Shown here piece after piece: positions 15,798-24,299 of a DNA stretch of 64,000 nucleotides. This DNA comes from Chroococcidiopsis sp. CCMEE 29. GTDB taxonomy: Bacteria; Cyanobacteriota; Cyanobacteriia; Cyanobacteriales; Chroococcidiopsidaceae. The notes under the pieces are model-generated. The model was not told the origin of the DNA. It saw only the letters and a program-made list of their open reading frames with translations, and searched no databases. Numbering within the stretch: the stretch's first letter is position 1; each line of letters opens with the position of its first letter. The DNA is taken from NCBI RefSeq assembly GCF_023558375.1, contig NZ_CP083762.1, positions 1-64,000 of the forward strand, in the 5' to 3' direction. Made by a program: the position numbers and the translations under genes.

Positions 15798-18512
15798 ATG
15801 AATAGCCCCCTGTTATTGACAAAGTTTCATATTCCGCTCCTGGGCTCTGCCCTAGTGAAGCGCAATCGATTAATCGAGCAATTGAATCAGGGCATAGGCA
15901 GCAAGTTAATTCTGATTTCGGCTCCGGCTGGCTTTGGTAAGACAACATTATTGAGCGAGTGGTCGCATCAAGCGGTAATGCCTGTAGGTTGGCTATCTCT
16001 GGATGAAGCTGACAATGACCCCTCACGATTCTGGGCTTACTTTGTTACTGCCCTACAACAGTTTCATCGCAAAGTTGGAGAATCTACTCTCTCCATGCTC
16101 CGCTCAACGGAACCCGCCTCGTTCGAGTCTTGCTTGATTCCGTTGATTAACGATCTTACCGAGCTTGAAGACGATCTAGCCTTAGTTTTGGATGACTATC
16201 ACCTGATTGCAGCTCGTCCAATTCATGAGGGACTAACTTTTTTGCTGGAGCACCTGCCGCTCCAACTCCACATGGCGATCGCCAGCCGCGCCGATCCGCC
16301 TTTGCCAATAGCTCGACTGCGCGGACGCGCTCAACTGATGGAAATACGAGCTACCGAGCTGCGCTTCACAGTTGCAGAGGCAACTGCATTCATCAATCAA
16401 TCGATGAAGCTAAATAATCTATCCAAAGAGCAGGTGGAAGCAATCCAAGCGCGAACGGAGGGATGGATTGCGGGGTTGCAGTTAGCGGTGCTATCAATTC
16501 GCGATGCCCGAGACATTTCGACCTTGATCGCATCGTTGAAAGGAACTCAGCGTTACATCCTAGATTATTTGGTTGAGGAGGTGCTAGAGCGCCAGCCTAA
16601 ACCTATCCAGTCTTTTCTATTATGCACCTCCATCTTGGAGCAGATGTGCGGTGCTCTTTGCAAAGCGGTTGTGGGAAAAGATTTTGCAGTTAATGGAACA
16701 AAAATTTTAGAACATTTAGAACGCTGCAACCTATTTGTAGTACCCTTGGACAGCGAGCGCCAGTGGTATCGGTATCACCATCTATTTCGGGAACTGCTTT
16801 ATCATCGCTTAAGCCATGCCGCGCCAGAGCGAGTATCGGAGTATCACCGCCGCGCTGCCCAATGGTACGAGCAACAGGGATTGGTCATAGAGGCAATCCC
16901 TCACGCGATCGCGGCTGGAGATTTCGATTGGGCAGCAGATTTAATCGAACGAGAAGTACAAAGCACTGAAAATCCCCGTGTTGAGGCTGTAATGTTGCTA
17001 AAGTGGCTGGAGATACTGCCACACAAGTTAGTCGAGACTCGACCGTGGTTGTTGCTCTCTCATGCATGGGCGCTTTATTCTTTGGGGCAACTTGAAGCCG
17101 CAGTAGTGGCAGTGCAAAATATTGAATCTCTGCTGAAACAACAACCCAATTCAAAGGCTATCAACACCAAGATGCTATGGGGACTGGTGACTGCCGTTAA
17201 AGGAATGCAAGCACGACAGCAGGGAGCGATGTCTGAATCGATCGCCCTGCTGGAGCAAGCCTTACAGCTATTACCCCAAGATAACTCCTGGATGCGGGCG
17301 ACGATCCTACTAAATTTAGGTGTCACCTACTTCCATTTTGACTACTTCCAGCCAGCTCAACGGCTGCTTCCCGAAGTCACAAAGAGCGGTCAAAGCAGAG
17401 GTATTGCCGATCCAGCGATCGCGGGTTTGTATTTGCAGGCGCAGTTTCTTGCTTTGCGGGGTCGCCTCGATCGGGCAATTATTCTTTGCCAGCAAGGGGT
17501 TGACTTGGCAAAGGAGAGAAATTGGTTGGCAACCTATGCCGGAATCATGGTGCAGGTAGCAATGGGGGAGCTGCTGCGAGAACGGAATCGACTGGAGGAA
17601 GCAGCTGGGCACTTAACCGAGTGCATCGAACGCAGCACCCAAACTCGACAGCCAGGTGCAATGATGGGCTACATTACCCTGGCCAGAGTGCGTCAGGCTC
17701 AAGGAAACATCCAGGCAGCTTGGTCAGCAATTGGGGCAGCCGAGCAGCTTCCGACTTGGCTATGGCCAACTATTCTGTCGGTTGCAGCTTGCAAGGTGAG
17801 ATTGCACTTAGCTCAAGGGAATTTGGAGTCAGCGCTCGCCTGGGCAGAAGATAGCGGGCTAGGTGTAGATGACGAACTTCACTATAGTTTTACCCAGCAG
17901 CACCCATCTGGTTCGGAGCTAGATTACCTGACTTTGGTAAGAGTGCTGCTTGCCCGTGGTAGAGCAGCGAATGCATCCCAGCCATACCTAGATGATGCCA
18001 TGCGACTGTCGCTCCGACTGTACGATTTTGCTAAAGCAGGAGGGCGAAACGCACGAGTGATGGAGGCTTTGATGCTGCAAGCTTTGGTGTGGCAAGCTTG
18101 GGGAGAGCGAGAGCGATCGCTTGACGTGCTGGAGCGAGCATTGCTTATCCCTCATACTGGGGATTACATCCGTCTGTTTGTGGATGAAGGCAAGCCGATG
18201 ATGGAGTTACTACAATATGCTGCCTCCAGAAGGATGCATCAAAATTATGTGAGTTGTTTGTTAGCAGCTTTTGGCTCGGTTGAGGGGAAAGTATATACTA
18301 CAGTACAGCCACTGATTGAACCGTTGACCGACCGAGAGCTTGAGGTTCTGCGCTACTTAGCGACCGGTCTTTCCAATCAAGCGCTCGCAGACAAACTCTT
18401 CGTCAGCCTTGCTGCCATCAAATGGCACGCTCGCAACATCTACAGCAAGCTAAATGTGGAAAATCGCACTCAAGCAGTGACCAGAGCCAGGGAACTAGGG
18501 ATTTTAGAGTAA
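15798..18512 (+). CDS. LAL-type LuxR/MalT-like transcriptional regulator
   Basis: 904 residues. NTPase domain with Walker A APAGFGKTT at 43-51 and Walker B DDLALVLDDYH near 130, then a winged helix region, a long TPR-like helical solenoid (about 350-800) and a C-terminal GerE/LuxR helix-turn-helix (LTDRELEVLRYLATGLSNQ ... HARNIYSKLNVENRTQAV). This is the MalT/STAND arrangement: ligand-triggered, ATP-dependent oligomerisation and activation. It lies just after the split methyltransferase and before DUF3703; its target is unknown. Full length, no lesions. Confidence 0.92.
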   Translation: MNSPLLLTKFHIPLLGSALVKRNRLIEQLNQGIGSKLILISAPAGFGKTTLLSEWSHQAVMPVGWLSLDEADNDPSRFWAYFVTALQQFHRKVGESTLSMLRSTEPASFESCLIPLINDLTELEDDLALVLDDYHLIAARPIHEGLTFLLEHLPLQLHMAIASRADPPLPIARLRGRAQLMEIRATELRFTVAEATAFINQSMKLNNLSKEQVEAIQARTEGWIAGLQLAVLSIRDARDISTLIASLKGTQRYILDYLVEEVLERQPKPIQSFLLCTSILEQMCGALCKAVVGKDFAVNGTKILEHLERCNLFVVPLDSERQWYRYHHLFRELLYHRLSHAAPERVSEYHRRAAQWYEQQGLVIEAIPHAIAAGDFDWAADLIEREVQSTENPRVEAVMLLKWLEILPHKLVETRPWLLLSHAWALYSLGQLEAAVVAVQNIESLLKQQPNSKAINTKMLWGLVTAVKGMQARQQGAMSESIALLEQALQLLPQDNSWMRATILLNLGVTYFHFDYFQPAQRLLPEVTKSGQSRGIADPAIAGLYLQAQFLALRGRLDRAIILCQQGVDLAKERNWLATYAGIMVQVAMGELLRERNRLEEAAGHLTECIERSTQTRQPGAMMGYITLARVRQAQGNIQAAWSAIGAAEQLPTWLWPTILSVAACKVRLHLAQGNLESALAWAEDSGLGVDDELHYSFTQQHPSGSELDYLTLVRVLLARGRAANASQPYLDDAMRLSLRLYDFAKAGGRNARVMEALMLQALVWQAWGERERSLDVLERALLIPHTGDYIRLFVDEGKPMMELLQYAASRRMHQNYVSCLLAAFGSVEGKVYTTVQPLIEPLTDRELEVLRYLATGLSNQALADKLFVSLAAIKWHARNIYSKLNVENRTQAVTRARELGILE

Positions 18513-18632
18513 ACCCTATCCCTTTGACTATCCTTTCGGCTAGTCGCGAACTGAAATGAAAAAGCCAAACTGGAATTAGACGCAAGAGAAAAACAGATGA
18601 TGACTTAGACACGCTGCCTCTAGGAGGAATGT

Positions 18633-18977
18633 ATGAAACCAATCGTGCGGGAGCATTTTGAAACTGAACTAAATAAGGCGCAAAGTGCCATTGAAGCTGG
18701 TGATGTTGAAGCCGCCTGGACAGCCCTGCAACGCGCTCACATTCTCGGTCAAATGTATCCATTGCCTCACGCGATCGCCCATTGGGAAATGCTGAAGCTA
18801 GCATGGAAACAGCGGGATCTCAAGGAAATAGCTGGAAAACTTATCCCAACTGTATTTGCTATCCCCCTGACTTTGTTGTTCGGACGAAAGCGACGCAAGA
18901 GAGATGGCAAAGTGAATATCAATGACTCAGAGAGAATGTCTATTCCAGACGATTTACTGCAAATACTGGAACAATAA
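18633..18977 (+). CDS. DUF3703-family protein
   Basis: 114 residues. The N-terminal helix pair FETELNKAQSAIEAGDVEAAWTALQRAHILGQMYPLPHAIAHWEML is the signature of DUF3703; the C-terminus MSIPDDLLQILEQ also matches the family ending. A hydrophobic stretch TVFAIPLTLLFG precedes a basic GRKRRKRDG. These proteins of unknown function recur next to metal-resistance genes. The ATG follows aggagg. The gene probably belongs with the LAL regulator or stands alone. Confidence 0.8.
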   Translation: MKPIVREHFETELNKAQSAIEAGDVEAAWTALQRAHILGQMYPLPHAIAHWEMLKLAWKQRDLKEIAGKLIPTVFAIPLTLLFGRKRRKRDGKVNINDSERMSIPDDLLQILEQ

Positions 18978-19133
18978 ATCCGAGTAGGGGCATTGCGCTA
19001 GCCCCTTTTCTTTTAAGTTCTTATTTCCATAACTATGCTTCAAACTATCCCTCCAACTATCCTTTTGAACAGTTGCTAATCGCAGTGCAAGAGCGACATT
19101 GAAACTATAGCAGTAGTTCAATGAGGTTAGTCA

Positions 19134-19817
19134 ATGGAATTGGTAATCGGGTACTGGCAAATCTCGATTCAACGAGTTTATCCGACAACCGAGCAACTGA
19201 TCCGCATGTACAATACAGCGGCTCCCTACTGGCGTCGTCACCTCCAATGGCTTGGCTATAGCCGCGCCTACACCGAATTATTTCAATCTCTGCAACACTC
19301 TGGCGTGCTAGCTCATCTGCAAGATCGCTCAACTGTGTGCGATTGTGGTATTGGCACGGCTGCTTTCAGTCTGGCTTTAGCTCAAACAGTAACCGCTCGG
19401 TTAGACATTACTGGTATAGACATTTCTCTTGAGATGCTGGGACAAGCACACCAGCTTTTAGAGCGGGCAGGCGTGAATCATCAGCTCTGCCAAAGTGATG
19501 TGAATGCCATACCATACAGCGATCGCACCTTCGACCTAGTAATGAGCGCCCACATGTTGGAGCATTTGCCCGACCCTCTAACAGGACTGCGTGAGATGGT
19601 TCGAGTTCTGCAACCAGGAGCACCGCTCATCCTTGCAGTGACTCGTCGCGGGTTGCTAGGCTCATTAATTCAGTTACACTGGGGAAATGATTGCCTCCAG
19701 CCGAAGGTGCTATTAGAGATGATGACTGACACCGGGCTGACCAACATTCATTTCTATCCATTTACTTTCGGATTATCCCATTGGACAAGCATTGCTTGCG
19801 TGGGATTCAAAAACTAA
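19134..19817 (+). CDS. class I SAM-dependent methyltransferase
   Basis: 227 residues. Motif I is slightly unusual (VCDCGIGTAAFSLA near 70, Cys in place of the usual Leu/Val), followed by the acidic strand-2 motif ITGIDISLEMLGQA, SDVNAIPYSDRTFDLVMSAHMLEHLPDP and VLQPGAPLILAV. C-terminal helices resemble ubiE-like small-molecule methyltransferases. An alternative start is MYNTAAPYW 72 bases downstream; I keep the upstream ATG because the intervening residues look ordered. Substrate unknown. Confidence 0.85.
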   Translation: MELVIGYWQISIQRVYPTTEQLIRMYNTAAPYWRRHLQWLGYSRAYTELFQSLQHSGVLAHLQDRSTVCDCGIGTAAFSLALAQTVTARLDITGIDISLEMLGQAHQLLERAGVNHQLCQSDVNAIPYSDRTFDLVMSAHMLEHLPDPLTGLREMVRVLQPGAPLILAVTRRGLLGSLIQLHWGNDCLQPKVLLEMMTDTGLTNIHFYPFTFGLSHWTSIACVGFKN

Positions 19818-19903
19818 CCGATTGCTGCAATAAGGAGCTGCTCTGCATATCCAAATCAAGTGCTGCAACTTCATGCATTCAGAATTTTGAGATAGTGTCT
19901 TAG

Positions 19904-20707
19904 TTAAAAAGCTGTTGAGTAACCGACAACTAAACGCACTTGGTCGCGTTGGTCATCTTCACCAGTAGCAAGTTCGCCTTGCAGTCCAAGATCAAGTACG
20001 CTCTGGTAGCCTACTTGCTGGCGCAACCCAATCCCAGCCGTTACTACAGCATCTGTTCCTTCTTCATCACCAAGGCGCACTCCCAGTTCTGCCAAACCAG
20101 TCTGGTTGAAGCGGTGCGGGTATCCTAGTGGTCTAGAGTAGCCTAAAACTAAACCAGGCACGACGGAGCGCTCGTCTGACTCAGTCTCGGTGTTCACGTT
20201 CAGGTCGAGGTTCAGGTGCAGGCGGTCGTATTGTCCAACCGTCTTGCTGGCAATACCGCGCAGGCGAAAGTCCACACCCTCTGAATCGTCTCCAGTTGGG
20301 AAGTAAGTATCAGCCCGGACGGCGAAAGCAGGTGTGTTATCGTACTCGCGGTTGAAGTTGTGGAATATCCCTACAGACAGGTCGCCCGGATCGAAGTCGG
20401 TGTCCTCCGAGTCAGCTCGACCCCCAACAACCGGGTCGATGCCGATACTGAAGTGCGTGTTGGGTGCAAAGCCGTAGAGAAACTCCACATCGAACTCACC
20501 ACCCACGTCACGTTCGTTCGGTAAGGTGAGCGCTGCGCCCACTTCCAGCGACATCTCGCCGAAAGCAATGCTCTCGGCATCATCGAAGGATAGCGGGCGG
20601 TTGGCATCAATGTTGAAGTGATCGACGGCGCGCGCCGGGTGCGCTACCAACACGAAAAACGCCGTTGCGCTCAAGACTGCAAGCGCCTGTTTTGTCAATT
20701 GTTTCAT
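19904..20707 (-). CDS. outer-membrane beta-barrel protein (transporter-like)
   Basis: 267 residues. Signal peptide (MKQLTKQALAVLSATAFFVLVAHPARA) followed by alternating beta-strands: LEVGAALTLPN, FSIGIDPVVGG, LSVGIFHNFN, AFAVRADTYFPTG, LRGIASKTVG, LHLNLDLNVN, VVPGLVLGYS, TAGIGLRQQV and the final RLVVGYSTAF with the C-terminal Phe that signals Bam-dependent insertion. It resembles the MetA-pathway-of-phenol-degradation/transporter barrel family (PF13557). It follows the His/Met-rich protein by 44 bases. Base composition is richer in G+C than in the flanking genes, suggesting transfer together with that neighbour. Confidence 0.75.
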   Translation of the reverse strand: MKQLTKQALAVLSATAFFVLVAHPARAVDHFNIDANRPLSFDDAESIAFGEMSLEVGAALTLPNERDVGGEFDVEFLYGFAPNTHFSIGIDPVVGGRADSEDTDFDPGDLSVGIFHNFNREYDNTPAFAVRADTYFPTGDDSEGVDFRLRGIASKTVGQYDRLHLNLDLNVNTETESDERSVVPGLVLGYSRPLGYPHRFNQTGLAELGVRLGDEEGTDAVVTAGIGLRQQVGYQSVLDLGLQGELATGEDDQRDQVRLVVGYSTAF

Positions 20708-20751
20708 CTGATTTTTTACTTCTGGGTTGATTTTTTGTTAGTCAGTCAAAA

Positions 20752-22137
20752 TCAATGACCTGTATGGTTGTATGGTACAGTCGTGTCTGAATTGGGTGCT
20801 GTTGTACCTTCCGGCGGCGTGCCGTGCTGCATTGTGCTATCATTCGTCGTGTCCGGCTCCGTCGCGCCCTGTGTCTGGTTCGTCGGCATTGCATCGTGGT
20901 TCATGCTGCCATGATTCATTAAGCCTTCCGGCATCATCCCCATACCCGGCATACCTGCCATAAAGCGGTGGTCATGTAAACCGTCTGTGCCGTATTGCTT
21001 GCCTGGCTCCATGCCCTTGTGCGCGTCGGCGGATACCATCCAAGTGACGCGCTTGATCTGTGCTTCCTTTTGCTCTTCAGTCATCCAGTCGGAAGCAAGA
21101 ATATCATTGAGCATGTCATGCAGCATGTGCAGGTTGTCGAAGGTGTTGGCAATGTGCGGGAACTTCTGAGCAAATTTCGGACTCACCTCGGCAAACATCG
21201 GCATGAACGGTCGGTCAGTGCGATACAACTCGACCTCGTGGTAGCGCTTGCCAACATCGGTGTAGGCAGCACGCTGCTCTTCGGCTGTCTTGCCGTAAAG
21301 CATGTCATACATCGTGCCCTGTAGCCAGTGGTAGCCCCAGAATAAACCGTTCACCTTGGGATATTTTTGGCGGAACGCCTTCGAGTACGGCTGCGAATCC
21401 AGGTAGCCCATGTTCATCGGCAGCGACGTGATGGCGTAGGGCACTTTTTCGGAGTAGAACTGATACAAGCGCTCGATCTCGGCATCTTTTTGGGCGTCTG
21501 TCATCTTTGTGCTAGCTAACACGTCCACAGTCTGCGCGTGTAGAATGTGTGCCCAGTCGATCATCTGCTCCAGTACGCCGTATTTGCGGACAAACGTTGG
21601 CTGAATACTAGCCTCGTCAGGCATGAAGCGCGGTGGGTTCTTCAACACTTGGTTGATCCGATTGAAGGTATCGGTCTCCAGTCTGTCGGCTTTGCCTGTC
21701 ACCAAATCTTCGTAAGCAAAGGCGTGACCCACGGAAATCGCATTCAGGTCGCGCCCGAGCAGCGGCACCTGGCGGTAGATGGCATCGTTGTAGGAACCGC
21801 GCTTGCGGTAGATGTGGTTCGTGTCCTTGTTATCCATCCAGCGCGGCAGGTTGGTCGGCACGGGCGGCAGCATTGCGGCTTTATTTGCTGGCTCTCCTGC
21901 TGCCGGAGTCTTCATTGTACCCATATCGTGCCCTTGATGCCCTTGGGGCTGCTTTCTTTGGGGTTGCTGGCGGTTTTGTCTTTGTTGCCTTTGTTGCTGT
22001 TGGTGTTCCTGATGGTTTTGTCCTTGTTGCTCGGTCATAGGTTGCGCTGCAACAGCTGACGCGGATGCGATTACAAAGCCAGCAGTCAGCACCGATAAGA
22101 TGGAGCGTTTTGCGTGCGTAATTTTGTTGCTTTTCAT
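20752..22137 (-). CDS. secreted His/Met-rich protein, unknown family
   Basis: 461 residues. Signal peptide (KRSILSVLTAGFVIASASAVAAQ), then a Gln/His-rich linker (to about 85), a helical globular core of about 270 residues (PPRFMPDEASIQ, YGVLEQMIDWAHILHAQ, VNGLFWGYHWLQGTMYDML, MLHDMLNDILASDWMTEEQ) and a long C-terminal tail with clusters MPGMGMMPEGLMNHGSMNHD and HGTPPEGT that look like copper/silver-binding Met/His motifs. The core also holds many His and Met. Family not recognised. Cotranscribed with the beta-barrel downstream, and in the same direction as the copper regulon; ribosome-binding site aaggaga. A periplasmic metal-sequestering role is inference. G+C-rich relative to neighbours. 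Confidence 0.75.
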   Translation of the reverse strand: MKSNKITHAKRSILSVLTAGFVIASASAVAAQPMTEQQGQNHQEHQQQQRQQRQNRQQPQRKQPQGHQGHDMGTMKTPAAGEPANKAAMLPPVPTNLPRWMDNKDTNHIYRKRGSYNDAIYRQVPLLGRDLNAISVGHAFAYEDLVTGKADRLETDTFNRINQVLKNPPRFMPDEASIQPTFVRKYGVLEQMIDWAHILHAQTVDVLASTKMTDAQKDAEIERLYQFYSEKVPYAITSLPMNMGYLDSQPYSKAFRQKYPKVNGLFWGYHWLQGTMYDMLYGKTAEEQRAAYTDVGKRYHEVELYRTDRPFMPMFAEVSPKFAQKFPHIANTFDNLHMLHDMLNDILASDWMTEEQKEAQIKRVTWMVSADAHKGMEPGKQYGTDGLHDHRFMAGMPGMGMMPEGLMNHGSMNHDAMPTNQTQGATEPDTTNDSTMQHGTPPEGTTAPNSDTTVPYNHTGH

Positions 22138-22216
22138 GTTGATATCTCCTTGAAGTTTGATAGAACGTTCGGCAAATAACTATCAGTTAACTACTGAATG
22201 GATGGGTTAGAATTAC

Positions 22217-22729
22217 TCAGTTAAACAAACTCCTGTTTAGCTGAGCTACCCAAGCTTTGATTCGCTCGTCCGTCAAGTCTGATTGATTGTTCTCATCAAG
22301 AGCAAGACCGACAAATTTATTATCACGCAGAGCTTTAGAATCAGTGAATTCATAACCATCGGTAGACCAATAGCCAACAGTTTCACCACCTAATTCTGAA
22401 ATTTTTTCCTCCAACATCCCCATTGCATTCTGAAACGTATAGGGATAACCAACCTAATCTCCTTCTTCAAAATAAGCAATTTTTTTGCCAGTAAAGTTAA
22501 TATTATCTAGCTCCTCATAGAAGTCTTCCCAATCGCTTTGCAGCTCGCCAACATTCCAAGTGGGGCAACCAATGATGATATAACTATAGTCATTAAAATC
22601 ACTTGGTTCAGCCTTTGAAATATCATGCAAAGTTACAACACTGTCACCGCCAAACTCTTTCTGAATTATTTCGGCTGCTGTTTGCGTGTAACCTGTTTCA
22701 GTACCATAGAACAGACCAATTTTAGTCAT
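22217..22729 (-). pseudogene. flavodoxin with premature stop
   Basis: Reads as a complete 170-codon flavodoxin (FMN loop TETGYTQTAAEII, GCPTWNVGELQSDW, C-terminal ALRDNKFVGLALDE) in a single frame, except for TAG at 22451-22453 where the intact paralogue at 26500-27012 has Ser (EGDSVGYPD). A TCG to TAG change explains it. The truncated 91-residue product lacks the second FMN-binding part. A good ribosome-binding site (aaggaggaag) remains. Confidence 0.88.
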
Positions 22730-22836
22730 CCTTCCTCCTTGTTGCTTGCCGCTAAAAATTATTGAGTTTTGGTATCTAGTTCACCACAAGAAGCGGTCAG
22801 AAAAACTGCTTGAACTACGAAATGATATTTAGGGGT

Positions 22837-23685
22837 CTAGCACCATCCGTAGCATTCCGCTCTGCCTAGTTTACTCCTGAGAGTGAGGGGTTGAGGTGCT
22901 GGACAAGAACCAGATTGGGGAGCAGATAGCGATAAAACTTTCTCAGCTAACCAGGGAATAAGGCGGTTAAGCAAGACCGCTACCTTACTCTGCCACCCCA
23001 CCAAGATTTCAATTGACTCTTTGTGCAATCCAGCCACAAGTGCTTTCGCTACCTGCTCGGGTGTTATGGGCCAAACCCAGCGAAACCAGCGCAGATCTCG
23101 CACCATGTCTGTGTCAGTAAGCGTTGGCAGCAAAGCGATCGCTCGGACATTGTAAGGAGCTAATTCTAACCGTAATGCTTGAGTAAACCCCAAAATGGCA
23201 AATTTAGTAGCAGAGTAAGTAGCCATCGTGGGCGCTGCTAGTTTACCCATGAGGCTAGAGACATTGACGATGACTCCTTCCCGTTGTATTACCATTCGTC
23301 GCGCTACTAGCCGAGTAATCGCGTACATCCCTAGTAGATTGACGTTAATCTCCTCTTGCACTTGCTGGAGTTTTGATTGCAGAAAAGATCGCTGGTAAGC
23401 AACACCAGCACTGTTAACTAGCAGGTGAATTGGACCGTAGTCTTCCCAAGCGCGGGAGATAACTGGGTCTATAGCGGCTGTTTGACTCAGCTCCACTGCC
23501 AGAGGAACTACCTCAACTTGAGGATTTAGTCTTTGCACTTCTGCTGCCACTTCTGCAAGACGTGGTTGATTACGAGCTACCAGTATTAAACGGGTTACTC
23601 CAGCACGTGCAAGTTCAAGGGCAATTGCGCGACCGATGCCACGGGATGCGCCAGTAATTAGAGCCGTTTTTCCTCGAATTTGCAT
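22837..23685 (-). CDS. short-chain dehydrogenase/reductase
   Basis: 282 residues from ATG 23685, which has aggaggtttacg upstream (the longer frame adds an unlikely tail). Rossmann fold with TGASRGIG at 11-18, NSAG near 90, and catalytic Ser (VNVSSLMGK) plus YSATK near 155. Typical classical SDR using NADP(H). The C-terminal 40 residues (PWLAEKVLSLSAPQSG...) are longer than usual and could reach the membrane. It is transcribed with the Csp protein 74 bases upstream, from the promoter at 24128-24159. Substrate unknown. Confidence 0.88.
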   Translation of the reverse strand: MQIRGKTALITGASRGIGRAIALELARAGVTRLILVARNQPRLAEVAAEVQRLNPQVEVVPLAVELSQTAAIDPVISRAWEDYGPIHLLVNSAGVAYQRSFLQSKLQQVQEEINVNLLGMYAITRLVARRMVIQREGVIVNVSSLMGKLAAPTMATYSATKFAILGFTQALRLELAPYNVRAIALLPTLTDTDMVRDLRWFRWVWPITPEQVAKALVAGLHKESIEILVGWQSKVAVLLNRLIPWLAEKVLSLSAPQSGSCPAPQPLTLRSKLGRAECYGWC

Positions 23686-23759
23686 CGTAAACCTCCTAAA
23701 GCTTTTAATCCAGGTTGAGCATGGCATTGCGAAATATTGCTAGTACCCTAGTAGGATAC

Positions 23760-24089
23760 TTATTCCACTCCTGCAATATTGGCAACTTTGCGGTACTCTT
23801 CAGTAGCTCGCCGACATGCTTGGGCGCACTTCTGGCAATGCTCAGCATCATGCTTCTCGCATTCGCTAGCACAGGCTTCACAGATCTCGATACAGGATTT
23901 AAGAATTTGGGGGATAAAGCGAGACCCGCGACTCATATAAGCGGCAGATGCCCAGCACATATCTGCACAATCGATACAGAGGCGAGCACATTCCGCCATG
24001 CTGCCCAAACACTTATCGGCACAGTGTTCGCATTCATAGGCGCAGTGAACTGCAATGTCTACACTGGATTGGGGTATCTGGTGAGCCAT
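23760..24089 (-). CDS. four-helix-bundle copper-storage protein (Csp-like)
   Basis: 109 residues with 14 Cys arranged as C-x3-C/C-x2-C pairs on helices (CAYECEHCADKCLG, CARLCIDCADMCW, CIEICEACASECEKH, HCQKCAQACRRA). This is the DUF326/Csp pattern, a four-helix bundle that packs many Cu(I) ions in its core. No signal peptide, so a cytosolic Csp3-like role is expected. It stands first behind a MerR-type promoter at 24128-24159, within the copper regulon. Confidence 0.9.
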   Translation of the reverse strand: MAHQIPQSSVDIAVHCAYECEHCADKCLGSMAECARLCIDCADMCWASAAYMSRGSRFIPQILKSCIEICEACASECEKHDAEHCQKCAQACRRATEEYRKVANIAGVE

Positions 24090-24127
24090 GAGAATTCTCC
24101 TTCACAACTTTCAGTAGCTTTAGGTTT

Positions 24128-24159
24128 AAGATAAATTCTCCAGTTGGCTGGAGAGTCAA
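24128..24159 (-). promoter_or_regulatory. copper MerR promoter (csp operon)
   Basis: Minus strand: TTGACT (24154-24159), a 20-bp spacer with the dyad CTCCAGCCAACTGGAG (24138-24153), and -10 TATCTT (24128-24133). The spacer length and dyad are those expected for MerR/CueR activation, and they match the four other intact copies in this window. Confidence 0.75.
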
Positions 24160-24299
24160 GGGGTGTGCTGCAAAAAATGTGAGAAAAATAGTAAGCAGGA
24201 ATTTGTCTTGCGATCGCTACGATTTCAGTTAGGTTCCCTTCTGGTTATCTTTGGTCAATTGAAATTTCTGAACTCCTCTAAACTGTGCAGTTTAAGGTG

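Noticed and set aside
21547-22059. 170-codon plus frame opposite the His/Met-rich gene
   Set aside because: Opposite strand of a gene with a signal peptide and ribosome-binding site; composition is that of a reverse complement of a His/Gln-rich gene.
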